The notes under the pieces: model-generated | Seen by the model: only the letters and a program-made list of their open reading frames with translations | Told to the model about the DNA's origin: nothing | Databases searched by the model: none | Made by a program: the position numbers and the translations under genes | Shown here: in pieces, positions 40,916 to 50,109 of the stretch | Layout: each line of letters begins with the position of its first letter | How positions within the stretch are numbered: the stretch's first letter is position 1 | Source: 79-D21 sp964521575 | GTDB lineage: Bacteria; Synergistota; Synergistia; Synergistales; 79-D21 | Direction: 5' to 3' | Assembly (NCBI GenBank): GCA_964521575.1 | Contig: CAZFSR010000001.1 | Coordinates: 372,001 to 436,000, forward strand | DNA length: 64,000 bases

Positions 40916-41629
40916 CTATCCAGTGATCCCGCTATCTTTTAGTTCGGAAAGCTGTCCCAGGGCCTCTTCCAGGTGCCGCCTGAGGGCCCCCATGGCTCCT
41001 TCGGGATCCTTCCGGGCAATCGAATCCACAAGGAGCTCGTGCTCTTCCAGGATTTTTCCCGACATGCCCGAGTAGCGCAGCAGGAGCCCACGGCTCGTGA
41101 CGATCTGTTTTTCCATCGTCGAAGTCAACCCTTCGTAAACGCGCGTGAGGACGGGGTTATGGGCGGCGCCGACCACAAGTGCGTGCAGGAGGGAGTCCCA
41201 CGTGGCTCCCGAGGAGGCTCCCCCGTCAGGGGAGGAGTGGACTTCTTCCAGGTGTTTCACGCATTTTCGCATCTGTTCCAGTTCGCCTTCCGTCCTCCGC
41301 CGGGCTGCGAGACCGGCCGCCGGCACCTCGACGACCAGGCGCATCTCCATCAGGTGGATGAGAAGTTCCTCCGGCCACAGGGACAGCGTCTTCAGGCTCA
41401 CGGCGAAATCCTCGCTCCGCAGGGCCTTGACGAAGATCCCCTGCCTTTCCCTTACTTCCAGTACCCCGAGCGCTTCCAGCGTGATGACGGCTTCCCTGAG
41501 CAGGGTTCGGCTGACCCCCATCTCCCGCGCCAGGTCCCGCTCCGGCGGGAGTTTCCCGCCGGGAAAGCGGCCCGGGTCGTCGACCCATTCCGAGAGTTTG
41601 CGGACAACCTCTCCTCTCTTCCCTTCCAT
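40916..41629 (-). CDS. GntR/FadR-family regulator of the TRAP-ilvD operon
   Basis: 237 residues. Winged-helix N terminus (LPPERDLAREMGVSRTLLREAVITLEALGVLEVRERQGIFV) and FCD C-terminal domain. It is divergent from the TRAP transporter operon; a perfect FadR-type dyad lies in that gap just ahead of dctP. FCD regulators of this layout usually respond to the transported organic acid or its catabolite. Ligand unknown. Confidence 0.9.
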   Translation of the reverse strand: MEGKRGEVVRKLSEWVDDPGRFPGGKLPPERDLAREMGVSRTLLREAVITLEALGVLEVRERQGIFVKALRSEDFAVSLKTLSLWPEELLIHLMEMRLVVEVPAAGLAARRRTEGELEQMRKCVKHLEEVHSSPDGGASSGATWDSLLHALVVGAAHNPVLTRVYEGLTSTMEKQIVTSRGLLLRYSGMSGKILEEHELLVDSIARKDPEGAMGALRRHLEEALGQLSELKDSGITG

Positions 41630-41723
41630 CGAAATCCTCCTCGTTAACAGAAAAACAATATCCAGGCCCCTTTCACGTCAACAAAGCTAATGATAAACTA
41701 TCTTTCGTAGAATTGGTAGGTCC

Positions 41724-41736
41724 TTGGTTGGACCAA
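41724..41736 (+). promoter_or_regulatory. FadR/GntR-type operator ahead of the TRAP operon
   Basis: TTGGTTGGACCAA, a 5-3-5 perfect dyad that fits the TGGTNNNACCA core of FadR-type GntR sites. It lies between the likely promoter region (candidate -10 TAGAAT at 41708 or TAAACT at 41694) and the dctP ribosome site, a position for repression by the divergent regulator. Confidence 0.65.
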
Positions 41737-41756
41737 ATTCAAGGAGGTGTGCAGTG

Positions 41757-42725
41757 ATGAAAAGGTTTTTTTCCGTTTTCCTGGTGGCGCTGTTCCTGCT
41801 CTCCATGGCCGCGTCCGCGTTCGCCCTGGAGATCAAGCTGGCCCACGTCGTGAACGAGAAGGACTCGTTCCACCTGGCTGCCGAGAAGTTCAAGGCCCTG
41901 ACCGAGAAGTACACGAACGGCTCGGTGACGGTCACGATCTTCCCCAACGCCAAGCTCGGCGACGAGAGGACGCTGCTCGAGCGCATGAAGATGGGCATCG
42001 TCGACGCGGGGATCATCACGAACGGGCCCATCATCAACTTCGTTCCCCGTTTCGGGGCCATCGACCTGCCTTTCCTTTTCAGGAGCCCGGAGCACGCCTA
42101 CAAGGTCCTTGACGGGCCGATCGGCAACCTGCTGTTCGCCGACCTGGAGAAGCAGGGGTGGAAGGGGCTGGCCTGGGCCGAGCGCGGATTCCGTAACCTG
42201 ACCAACAGCAAGAAGGACGTGAACTCTCCAGACGACATCAAGGGCCTGAAGATCCGCGTCATGCAGAACCCGGTTTACGTCGATTCATTCAAGGCTCTCG
42301 GCGCCAACGCCGTGCCCATGGCCTGGACCGAAGCCCTCACGGCCCTCCAGCAGGGAACCATCGACGGCCAGGAGAACCCTCTCAACGTCATCGTGGCCTT
42401 CAAGCTGAACGAAAGCCAGAAATACATGTCCATTACCCGTCATGCCTACGCCCCGGCCCCGATCCTCATGAGCATGGTCACGTGGAAGAAGCTCAACCCC
42501 GAACAGCAGAAGGCCGTCCTGAAGGCCGCCCAGGAAGCCGCCGTCTACGAACGGGCTTTCAACAACGCCAGCGAGAAGCTGTGGGTGAAGGAACTGGAGA
42601 GCAAGGGAATGAAGGTCACGACTCCCGACCTGAAGCCTTTCCTCGCGGCCGTGAAGCCGGTTTACGACACCTATACCCCGAAATTCGGGAAGGATTTCAT
42701 CGCGGCGATCCAGAACACCAAGTAG
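41757..42725 (+). CDS. dctP: TRAP transporter substrate-binding protein
   Basis: 322 residues from ATG 41757 (GTG 41754 also possible) behind AAGGAGGTG. Signal peptide MKRFFSVFLVALFLLSMAAS, cleavage near AFA. DctP-family motifs: ADVVNE-like LAHVVNEKDSFHLAAEKF, DLKGLKIRV-like DDIKGLKIRVMQNPVYVDSF, and the Arg-containing segment that binds the substrate carboxylate. It delivers an organic acid to the DctQM permease encoded next. Co-transcription with ilvD hints at a sugar acid or hydroxy acid ligand. Confidence 0.94.
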   Translation: MKRFFSVFLVALFLLSMAASAFALEIKLAHVVNEKDSFHLAAEKFKALTEKYTNGSVTVTIFPNAKLGDERTLLERMKMGIVDAGIITNGPIINFVPRFGAIDLPFLFRSPEHAYKVLDGPIGNLLFADLEKQGWKGLAWAERGFRNLTNSKKDVNSPDDIKGLKIRVMQNPVYVDSFKALGANAVPMAWTEALTALQQGTIDGQENPLNVIVAFKLNESQKYMSITRHAYAPAPILMSMVTWKKLNPEQQKAVLKAAQEAAVYERAFNNASEKLWVKELESKGMKVTTPDLKPFLAAVKPVYDTYTPKFGKDFIAAIQNTK

Positions 42726-42734
42726 GTGTAAACC

Positions 42735-43244
42735 TTGAACGGGACAACGCAACAGGAGGGGGCTTCCCGCCCCCTCCTGCAAGTTCTCAGCGATTCGGTG
42801 AACCGGCTTAGCGAACGTCTTCTGTTCTTCCTGATGCTCCTGATGATCGGCGTGACGACGGCCCAGGTGTTCTTCCGCTTCTTTTTCGAAGCCCTCACCT
42901 GGTCGGAGGAACTCTCCTGCTTTCTCCTCGTGCTGGCTTCCCTCCTGGGGGCTGCAGTGGCCTTCAAGCGGGGCAGCCACATCGCCGTGACTTTCGTGAC
43001 GCAGAAGCTTCCGCCGAGCCTGCAGAAAGGGACGGCGACCCTCGTGAACCTGCTCGGGATCCTCTTTTTCGCCATCGTGGCGTATTACGGTGCGGTCCTC
43101 ATGAAAACCGAGGCGAGCCAGACCACTCCCGCCATGATGATCTCCATGTCATGGATCTACGCGATGTACCCGGTCCTGGGGGCGGTCATCATCCTCCACC
43201 TCGCCGCAGGCATGGGTGAGATCCTGAAGGGAGGGCGTTCCTGA
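42735..43244 (+). CDS. dctQ: TRAP transporter small permease
   Basis: 169 residues with four predicted helices (FFLMLLMIGVTTAQVFFRFF, LTWSEELSCFLLVLASLLGA). The E-L-S motif WSEEL is typical of DctQ. Start TTG 42735 is uncertain; a later GTG exists. Overlaps dctM by one base (TGATG). Confidence 0.88.
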   Translation: MNGTTQQEGASRPLLQVLSDSVNRLSERLLFFLMLLMIGVTTAQVFFRFFFEALTWSEELSCFLLVLASLLGAAVAFKRGSHIAVTFVTQKLPPSLQKGTATLVNLLGILFFAIVAYYGAVLMKTEASQTTPAMMISMSWIYAMYPVLGAVIILHLAAGMGEILKGGRS

Positions 43245-44527
43245 TGGGCTGGGTTATCTTCGGGTCCTTCTTCCTCCTGATGCTCATCGGGGTTCCCATC
43301 GGCCTTTCCATCGGGCTCGCGGCCCTCGTCGTCTTCCTGGTGAGCGGGATTCCGCTGCAAATGGTTCCCCAGACGCTCCTGGAAGGAAACAATTCCTTCG
43401 CCCTCGTGGCGGTTCCCTTCTTCGTCCTTGCGGGTGACATCCTGGCCAGGGGCGGAATTTCCGAGCGCATCGTCGCGTTTGCGGAAGCCACCCTGGGGCG
43501 GATCCGGGGCGGGCTTTCCATCGTGTCGGTCCTGGCGTCCATGTTCATCGCGGCGATCTCTGGTTCCGGCGCGGCCACGACGGCTGCCGTCGGATCGGCG
43601 CTTTTGCCCGAACTCAAAACGAAAAAATACGACGTCGATTTTTCCGCGGCCCTCATCGCCTCCGCGGGCACGATCGGGGTGGTCATTCCGCCCAGCGTCC
43701 CGATGGTCCTTTACGCGGTCATCGCCGGGGAGTCCGTCGCCAAGCTTTTCATGGCCGGCTTCATCCCCGGTGCCCTCATGGGAGGCGGGCTCATCGCCTA
43801 TGCCCTGTGGATCGCCAACAGGAGGGGCTACCCGGCGGGTGAAAAGCTGCCGGGTGCGGAGGTGGGGAGACGTTTCGTCTCGGCCCTCTGGGGGCTGATG
43901 ACGCCGGTCATCATCCTGGGAGGCATCTTCACGGGCGTGTTCACCCCGTCCGAGGCGGCGGCCATCGCGGTGGATTACACGCTCCTGGTTGCCTGGCTGG
44001 TCTACAGGTCGCTGGACTTCAAGAAGTTCTACGAACTCGTGGTCAACGCGGGCGTCACCTCCGCCCTGATCATGTTCATCATCGCCACGGCGAAGCTGTT
44101 CGGCTGGGGGCTGGCCTTCTACCAGATCCCGGAGGCCATCGCGCAGACCCTCATGTCGGTCGCGGGCAACAACACCTTCATGATCTACCTGATGATCAAC
44201 GTCATCATCCTGCTCGCCGGGATGTTCATGGAGACGGCCTCGGCCCTGATCATCCTCACGCCGATCTTTCTTCCGGCGATCCTTGGGATCGGCGGGAACC
44301 TCATCCACTTTGGCCTCCTGATCACCGTCGGCCTGGCGATCGGGATGGCGACCCCGCCGGTGGCGATCGACATCTACGTGGCCAGCGCCATAACGGGGCT
44401 TTCCATGGAAGAGGTCAGCAAGCCGATCCTGCCGATGGTCCTGATCCTGGTCGCGGTCCTGTTCATTTGCACCTATGTCCCGTCGCTTGTCCTGATGCTG
44501 CCCCGGCTGTTCATGGCGGGCGTCTGA
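43244..44527 (+). CDS. dctM: TRAP transporter large permease
   Basis: 427 residues, 11-12 helices. DctM hallmarks: GVPIGLSIGLAALV, FVLAGDILARGGISERIV, ISGSGAATTAAVGSALLP, GVVIPPSVPMVLYAV, GMFMETASALIILTPIFLP and ATPPVAIDIYVASAITG. It forms the Na+-coupled channel with DctQ. Confidence 0.95.
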   Translation: MGWVIFGSFFLLMLIGVPIGLSIGLAALVVFLVSGIPLQMVPQTLLEGNNSFALVAVPFFVLAGDILARGGISERIVAFAEATLGRIRGGLSIVSVLASMFIAAISGSGAATTAAVGSALLPELKTKKYDVDFSAALIASAGTIGVVIPPSVPMVLYAVIAGESVAKLFMAGFIPGALMGGGLIAYALWIANRRGYPAGEKLPGAEVGRRFVSALWGLMTPVIILGGIFTGVFTPSEAAAIAVDYTLLVAWLVYRSLDFKKFYELVVNAGVTSALIMFIIATAKLFGWGLAFYQIPEAIAQTLMSVAGNNTFMIYLMINVIILLAGMFMETASALIILTPIFLPAILGIGGNLIHFGLLITVGLAIGMATPPVAIDIYVASAITGLSMEEVSKPILPMVLILVAVLFICTYVPSLVLMLPRLFMAGV

Positions 44528-44553
44528 TTTCGAGAAAGGAAGCGTGAGAAAGA

Positions 44554-46224
44554 ATGAGAAGCGACAGTGCCAAGAAAGGCATCGAGCGGGCTCCGCACCG
44601 CTCCCTCATGAAGGCTTCGGGCTATACCGACTGGGAGATCGAACGCCCGTGGGTCGGGGTGGTCAACGCCTACAACGCGATCATTCCCGGGCATGTCCAC
44701 CTGAACCGCCTGGCCGCCGCCGTCAAGGCGGGTGTCTACGCCGCCGGGGGACTGCCCATCGAATTTCCCGTTATCGGGGTTTGCGATGGAATCGCCATGA
44801 ACCACGCCGGGATGAAGTTCTCCCTCCCGAGCCGCGAGTTGATCATGGATTCCATCGAGGTCATGGCGGAGGGGCATGCCCTGGACGCCCTCGTCATGGT
44901 GACGAACTGCGACAAGATCATCCCGGGGATGGCGATGGCCGCCGCCCGTTTGAACATCCCCACCGTCGTCATCAGCGGAGGTCCCATGATGGCAGGACTC
45001 CTGAAAGGACGGGAGGTGGACCTCAACACGGTCTTCGAGACGGTCGGCAAGTGCATCGCCGGCAGTGCGACAGAGGAGGAGCTGGCGGAGGTCGAGAACG
45101 CGGCCTGCCCCGGCTGCGGTTCTTGCGCGGGGATGTTCACGGCCAACACGATGAACTGCATGATGGAGGCCCTGGGGCTCGCGCTGCCGGGCAACGGCAC
45201 GATCCCGGCCGTCCTGGCCGAGCGGGAGCGCCTGGCCAAGGATGCGGGACGGGCCATCATGACCCTTCTCGAGAAAAACATCCGGCCGCGTGACATCCTC
45301 ACGAAGGAAGCCTTCGAGAACGCCGTCTCCGTGGACCTGGCCCTCGGCGGGTCCACGAACACGGCCCTTCACCTGCCGGCCATCGCTCACGCCGCCGGTC
45401 TCGAACTGCCCCTGGACCTTTTCAACTCGATCGGGCAGAAGGTTCCCCATCTCTGCAGCATGAGCCCGGCGGGGCCTCACCACATCCAGGATCTTTACCG
45501 TGCAGGCGGGGTGCAGGCCGTGATGTCCCGGCTTTCCGAAAAAGGGCTCATCGAGGGCAGCTGCATCACCGCCACGGGGCGGACCGTCTCGGAAAACCTC
45601 AGGAAGGCCTCCGTGCAGGACGACACCGTGATCAGGCCACTAGAGAACCCCTACCATGCTCAGGGGGGACTCGCCTTCATCAAGGGTTCCCTCGCTCCTG
45701 GCGGAGGCATCGTCAAGCAGTCCGCCGTGTCGGAGGAGATGCTGCGCCATACGGGCCCGGCACGGGTTTTCGACGGGGAGGAAGCGGCTTTCAAGGCGAT
45801 CCGCGGACAACAGATCAGGCCTGGCGACGTGATCGTGATCCGGTATGAGGGGCCAAAGGGGGGCCCGGGGATGCGGGAAATGCTCACCCCCACATCCTCC
45901 CTTGCCGGAATGGGCTTGGACAAGTCGGTTGCCTTGATTACCGACGGCCGGTTTTCCGGGGCAAGCCGGGGTGCGGCCATTGGGCACGTTTCCCCTGAAG
46001 CGGCCGCGGGGGGGCCCATCGCCCTGGTCCGCGAGGGGGACACCATCTCCATCGACATTCCCGGGAAACGCCTGGATCTTTTGGTGGACGAAGCGGAGCT
46101 GGAGCGCAGGAAGGCGGAGTGGAAGCCCTGGGTACAGCCTGTCCAGAGCGCTTTCCTGAACCGCTACCGGGCCTTCGTGACATCGGGGGTGACCGGCGCG
46201 GTCCTTCAGGATGGGCACGAATAG
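44554..46224 (+). CDS. ilvD: Dihydroxy-acid dehydratase
   Basis: 556 residues. It begins MRSDSAKKGIERAPHRSLMK as in biosynthetic IlvD, with Fe-S cysteines in FPVIGVCDGIAMNH, MVTNCDKIIPGM and NAACPGCGSCAGMFTANTM. It dehydrates the products of IlvC to 2-oxo acids. It is encoded 26 bases after dctM, under the presumed control of a FadR-type regulator, and 32 kb from the other ilv genes. Since no other ilvD is in the window, it may serve both branched-chain synthesis and catabolism of an imported sugar acid or dihydroxy acid. Confidence 0.93.
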   Translation: MRSDSAKKGIERAPHRSLMKASGYTDWEIERPWVGVVNAYNAIIPGHVHLNRLAAAVKAGVYAAGGLPIEFPVIGVCDGIAMNHAGMKFSLPSRELIMDSIEVMAEGHALDALVMVTNCDKIIPGMAMAAARLNIPTVVISGGPMMAGLLKGREVDLNTVFETVGKCIAGSATEEELAEVENAACPGCGSCAGMFTANTMNCMMEALGLALPGNGTIPAVLAERERLAKDAGRAIMTLLEKNIRPRDILTKEAFENAVSVDLALGGSTNTALHLPAIAHAAGLELPLDLFNSIGQKVPHLCSMSPAGPHHIQDLYRAGGVQAVMSRLSEKGLIEGSCITATGRTVSENLRKASVQDDTVIRPLENPYHAQGGLAFIKGSLAPGGGIVKQSAVSEEMLRHTGPARVFDGEEAAFKAIRGQQIRPGDVIVIRYEGPKGGPGMREMLTPTSSLAGMGLDKSVALITDGRFSGASRGAAIGHVSPEAAAGGPIALVREGDTISIDIPGKRLDLLVDEAELERRKAEWKPWVQPVQSAFLNRYRAFVTSGVTGAVLQDGHE

Positions 46225-46244
46225 CGGGCAGTCCGCGAAAGTAA

Positions 46245-46279
46245 CGGGGGGGCCGCTTAGGCGGCCTCCCCGCTTTTTT
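46245..46279 (+). terminator. Terminator of the TRAP-ilvD operon
   Basis: 12-bp stem with one G-U (46245-46256 with 46261-46272), TTAG loop and six T residues (46274-46279). Confidence 0.88.
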
Positions 46280-46332
46280 GGGACCGGTCGGCGAGGGGGC
46301 TTACAATACGATCAGGCCGGGAGGTGGTCTTC

Positions 46333-46884
46333 TTGGACGAAGCGAAAAAAGAAACACCGGTGCTGGAAAAGGGATTGCTCCAGGTCTACACGGGAAACGG
46401 CAAGGGAAAGACGACGGCTGCCCTGGGGTTGGCGCTCCGCATGGCGGGCCAGGGGGGACGGGTGGCCTTTATCCAGTTCATGAAGGGCTGGGATTTCTAC
46501 GGGGAGATAGAGGGGCTGAAGAACCTCCCCGGCCTGCGTCACGAGAGAACCGGAACTCCCGATTACGTTTATCGCGGCCATGAAAGCCCCACCGACCGAA
46601 GCGAGGCTGAAAGGGGTTTCGAGCTGGCCCGTGAATGCATCGGCAGCGGTTCCTATGACCTGGTGGTGCTGGACGAGCTGAACGTCGTCCTGGATTATGG
46701 CCTTCTCGAAATCGAACCGGTCCTGGAGCTTTTCCGAAAACGCCCTGCCCACGTGGAAGTCCTCTCCACGGGCAGGGGAGCGCCGCAGGCCCTGCTCGAT
46801 GCCGCCGACCTCGTGACCGAGATGCGGGAGGTTCGGCATCCCTACACGAAGGGAGTCGTTTCCAGGCGGGGGATCGATTATTGA
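46333..46884 (+). CDS. cobO: Corrinoid adenosyltransferase (CobO/BtuR type)
   Basis: 183 residues from TTG 46333, seven bases behind GGGAGGT (GTG 46324 would overlap that site). P-loop YTGNGKGKTTAALGLALRMA, then VAFIQFMKGW and VVLDELNVVLDYGLL. It transfers the adenosyl group of ATP to cob(I)alamin. It stands alone here. Adenosylcobalamin is needed by many mutases of amino acid fermentation. Confidence 0.92.
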   Translation: MDEAKKETPVLEKGLLQVYTGNGKGKTTAALGLALRMAGQGGRVAFIQFMKGWDFYGEIEGLKNLPGLRHERTGTPDYVYRGHESPTDRSEAERGFELARECIGSGSYDLVVLDELNVVLDYGLLEIEPVLELFRKRPAHVEVLSTGRGAPQALLDAADLVTEMREVRHPYTKGVVSRRGIDY

Positions 46885-46905
46885 GGAGGAAAAAGCCGGG
46901 GGATA

Positions 46906-46948
46906 AAAAGAGGGAGGGAACCGGCTTAGCCGGTTCCCTCCCTCTTTT
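46906..46948. terminator. Bidirectional terminator cobO / tctA
   Basis: 20-bp perfect stem (46906-46925 with 46929-46948), A/T runs on both ends, between convergent genes. Confidence 0.9.
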
Positions 46949-46958
46949 CCGATTAACG

Positions 46959-48485
46959 CTAATCGATGGGGATGTCCACCGATTTTTCCCGTTTCTTACG
47001 GGCGCGCCAGTCGGAGATGAAGGGCCACGCCAGGGAAAGGAAGGCTGCGATCAAAAGCCCGTTGGAGATCCCGGAGCGGAAGAAAATCGAAAGCGACCCG
47101 TCCGAAAGCATGAGGGACTGGCGGAAGGACGACTCCATCGATGCGCCCACCACCGAGGCCAGGATGAGGGGCGCGGTCGGGACCTTGTATTTCTTCATCA
47201 GGTACCCCACGAAACCCAGGCCGACCAGGAGGTAGAAATCCATGATGCTGAAGTTGATCGTGTAGACCCCCAGGAAGGCGAGAACCACCACCAGGGGATA
47301 GAGAATTTTCGGGGGGATCGAAAGAACCCTCACCAGCAGGCCTGCAAGCGGAATGTTGATGAACGCGCAGGCGATATTCCCCAGGAACATGCTGGCGATG
47401 ACGCCCCAGGCGACGTCCGGATGCTGCTCGAAAAGGAGGGGTCCGGGCTGAAGGCCCAGGATCAGGAGGGCGCCCAGCATGACGGCGGTCGTTCCGGATC
47501 CGGGGACCCCCAGGGTCATCATCGGGATCATGGCCCCGACCGAGCAGGAGTTGTTTGCCGCTTCCGGGGCGGCCAGGCCCTCGATGGCGCCCTTACCGAA
47601 CTCCTCGGGGTGCTTCGAGATCTGCTTCTCGTTGTTGTAGGCCATCAGCGCCGCGATGGTTGCCCCTGCGCCGGGAAGAACCCCTACGAAGAACCCGACC
47701 GGGGTCTGCCGCAGGATCGGGCCGATGCTGCGTTTCCACTGGGCCATGGAGATCCAGATCCTGCCGAACTTGGTCTGGACCGGCCGGGTAATCTGCTGGG
47801 CGATATGCTCAAGGTTGACGAAGACCTCGCTGATCCCGTAGATGCCGATGATGACGACCACGAAGTCGATTCCCATCTGGAGCTCGACTGATCCGAAGGT
47901 GAAGCGCGGCACGCCGGACTGGAAGTCCAGTCCCACCGTGGTGAGCATCAGGCCGAGGACAAGGGAAATGACGCCCTTGAGCAGGGCTTCCTTGGAAATG
48001 GCGGCCGTTGCCGCCAGGGCGAAGACCATCAGGCAGAAATACTCGGGCGGCCCGAAACGAAGGGCGAACCGGGCCACCGGCAGGGCGACGAGGACGAAGG
48101 CGATCGTGGCGATGAGGCCGCCGATGAACGAGGCGATTGCCGAGATGGCCAGGGCGGCTTCCGCCTGGCCGTTTCGCGCCATGGGGTAACCGTCGAAGCA
48201 GGAGGCGACGGCTGCCCCGTCACCGGGGACGTTCAGGAGGATGGAGCTCCGCGAACCGCCGAACATGGCCCCGTAGTAGATGGCGGCCATGGCGATCAGG
48301 GCCGTGTCGGGGCGCATCCCGAAGGTCATGGGCAGAAGCAGGGCAATGCCCGTGGAGGGTCCAAGCCCCGGCAGCATCCCCAGGACGGTCCCCAGGATGG
48401 AGCCGCCGAGCAGCCAGATCAGGTTCAGGGGGGTCAGGGCGACGGCGAAGCCTTGCATCAGGTGATTGAAAATTTCCATGTCCAA
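46959..48485 (-). CDS. tctA: Tripartite tricarboxylate transporter large permease
   Basis: 508 residues, about 11-12 helices. TctA signatures: GMLPGLGPSTGIALLLPMTF near 45 and GVLPGAGATIAALMAYNNEK near 265 (the duplicated GxLPGxG motif), plus GAMIPMMTLGVPGSGTTAVM. With TctB and TctC it imports a tricarboxylate, using Na+ or H+. Last gene of the GntR-TctCBA operon; the divergent citDEF genes make citrate the likely substrate. Confidence 0.95.
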   Translation of the reverse strand: MDMEIFNHLMQGFAVALTPLNLIWLLGGSILGTVLGMLPGLGPSTGIALLLPMTFGMRPDTALIAMAAIYYGAMFGGSRSSILLNVPGDGAAVASCFDGYPMARNGQAEAALAISAIASFIGGLIATIAFVLVALPVARFALRFGPPEYFCLMVFALAATAAISKEALLKGVISLVLGLMLTTVGLDFQSGVPRFTFGSVELQMGIDFVVVIIGIYGISEVFVNLEHIAQQITRPVQTKFGRIWISMAQWKRSIGPILRQTPVGFFVGVLPGAGATIAALMAYNNEKQISKHPEEFGKGAIEGLAAPEAANNSCSVGAMIPMMTLGVPGSGTTAVMLGALLILGLQPGPLLFEQHPDVAWGVIASMFLGNIACAFINIPLAGLLVRVLSIPPKILYPLVVVLAFLGVYTINFSIMDFYLLVGLGFVGYLMKKYKVPTAPLILASVVGASMESSFRQSLMLSDGSLSIFFRSGISNGLLIAAFLSLAWPFISDWRARKKREKSVDIPID

Positions 48486-48495
48486 CTCCCCTCCC

Positions 48496-48945
48496 CTACG
48501 GCAGGTTGATCTGGAAAAGCTTGACGAAGGTGTACCAGGCTCCGAAGGTGAAGCCCACTGTCAGGACCGTGTTGAGTTTCCAGGCCCTGGGGCCGTTGAT
48601 CAAGAACAGGAGGGCACCCAGGAAGATCAGCGTGGAGAGGATGAAGCCCAGGTTTTCGAAAATCAGGGCATAAAGGATGCAGAGAGCGGCCGCACCGAAA
48701 ATCAGCTTGAGGCTGGAAGCCTGGAATTTTGGGCGCTTGACGCCTTCCAGGTTTGTCAGGCCCTTGCGGGCCTCGAGAACCACCATGAGAAGACCGAGGG
48801 CTGCCATGAGAACGCCCAGCCCGATGGGGAAATAGACGGGGGCCCAGGGGTTCCCGATCATGGCTTTCGGAAGGTGGAAAGCCTGGACCGCGTAGACGAT
48901 GCCGACGAAGATGGCGGTGAATCCGACCAGTGCATTGGGTCGCAT
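48496..48945 (-). CDS. tctB: Tripartite tricarboxylate transporter small permease
   Basis: 149 residues, four helices; AFHLPKAMIGNPWAPVYFPIG and the C-terminal LIFLGALLFLINGPRAW match TctB. It lies 10 bases from tctA. Confidence 0.88.
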   Translation of the reverse strand: MRPNALVGFTAIFVGIVYAVQAFHLPKAMIGNPWAPVYFPIGLGVLMAALGLLMVVLEARKGLTNLEGVKRPKFQASSLKLIFGAAALCILYALIFENLGFILSTLIFLGALLFLINGPRAWKLNTVLTVGFTFGAWYTFVKLFQINLP

Positions 48946-48970
48946 GGGATCACTCCTTGAATTGAAAGGA

Positions 48971-48998
48971 GGGCGAGCCCGGCCTGACGGGCTCGCCC
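48971..48998 (-). other. Intra-operon stem-loop after tctC
   Basis: 11-bp perfect stem (48971-48981 with 48988-48998) in the 69-base tctC-tctB gap, without a T run. Such hairpins usually stabilise the binding-protein message and lower permease expression. Confidence 0.6.
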
Positions 48999-49014
48999 TT
49001 GCAGGTCAAGTTTT

Positions 49015-50013
49015 TTACTGGGCCTTCAGCATGCCGATCTCGGCCAGCAGGGCTTTGTATTCGGCGTTGGTCTTGTCCAGGAACTTCGCAAAGTCGGCCG
49101 CGTTCATGTAGACCTGGGTCCAGCCGTTGCGCTGCGCGATTTCCTTCCATTCGGGGGTCTTCACCATCTTGGCCAGGGCGTCTTCCATGTACTTCACGGC
49201 AGGGGCCGGCATAGCCTCGGGGCCGAAGATCCCGCGCCAGTTGATGAACTCGGCGTCGACACCGGATTCCTTAAGCGTCGGGACGGTCATCATGGGGCCG
49301 GACTTGATGCGGTTGGGCGAGGAAACGGCCAGGACCCTGATGTCTCCGGACTGCATGGGGCCGACGGTTTCGGCCATGCCGGTGGAAAGCAGGTCGATGT
49401 GCCCGCCCATGAGGGCCGCGATGCCTTCACCGCCCTGGAAGGCGATGTACTGGATGGCCTTCAGGTCCTTCACTCCTGCCGCCTTGGCCGCCACGAGGAA
49501 CTGGATGTGGTCCATGCTGCCCATGGCGGAGGTGCCGCCGATCTTCACGCTCTTAGGGTCTTTCTTGATCGCTTCCAGGACGTCCTTGATGGTCTTGTAC
49601 TTCGAGTTCTTGGGAACGGCGTAAGCCCCGAAGTCGTTGATCAGCATGGAAATGGGAGTGACGTTCTTGTAGCTCAGCGGGGTGGAGCCGGTCAGGTTGA
49701 TCAGGAGCAGCGGCGGGGAGTAGACGACGAGCGTGTCGTCCTTTCCCTTCTTCTTCTGCAGGTAGGCCAGGGCGACGCCGCCGCCGCCGCCGGGCTTGTT
49801 GATGACCGGCATGGGGACGGTCACGAATTTCTTCTCAGTCAGGACCTTGGTGACCATCCGCATCGTCGTGTCCCAGCCGCCGCCTGGGCCGGCAGGGGCG
49901 ATGCATTCGAACGGCTTCGTGGGATAGGCCGCCGAGGCCACGCCGGCGAAAAAGCCGGCCAAAAGCAGCGCTGCAATCATCGGGAACAGGGCCTTGCGCA
50001 TCGTGTTCTTCAT
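49015..50013 (-). CDS. tctC: Tripartite tricarboxylate transporter substrate-binding protein
   Basis: 332 residues with a signal peptide (MKNTMRKALFPMIAALLLAG, cleavage after ASA). YPTKPFECIAPAGPGGGWD is the TctC/Bug N-terminal signature that wraps a carboxylate. Periplasmic receptor for a tricarboxylate; citrate is likely given the neighbouring citrate lyase. Confidence 0.94.
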   Translation of the reverse strand: MKNTMRKALFPMIAALLLAGFFAGVASAAYPTKPFECIAPAGPGGGWDTTMRMVTKVLTEKKFVTVPMPVINKPGGGGGVALAYLQKKKGKDDTLVVYSPPLLLINLTGSTPLSYKNVTPISMLINDFGAYAVPKNSKYKTIKDVLEAIKKDPKSVKIGGTSAMGSMDHIQFLVAAKAAGVKDLKAIQYIAFQGGEGIAALMGGHIDLLSTGMAETVGPMQSGDIRVLAVSSPNRIKSGPMMTVPTLKESGVDAEFINWRGIFGPEAMPAPAVKYMEDALAKMVKTPEWKEIAQRNGWTQVYMNAADFAKFLDKTNAEYKALLAEIGMLKAQ

Positions 50014-50109
50014 CAGGATACCCCCCTCTATCTGTCTTGGTATGGAAAAGCCGCTTGGGTGCGCCGCGATGGTTCGCTCTCTCGGCCAGGTCTTCTTCCA
50101 TCCCCCCGT

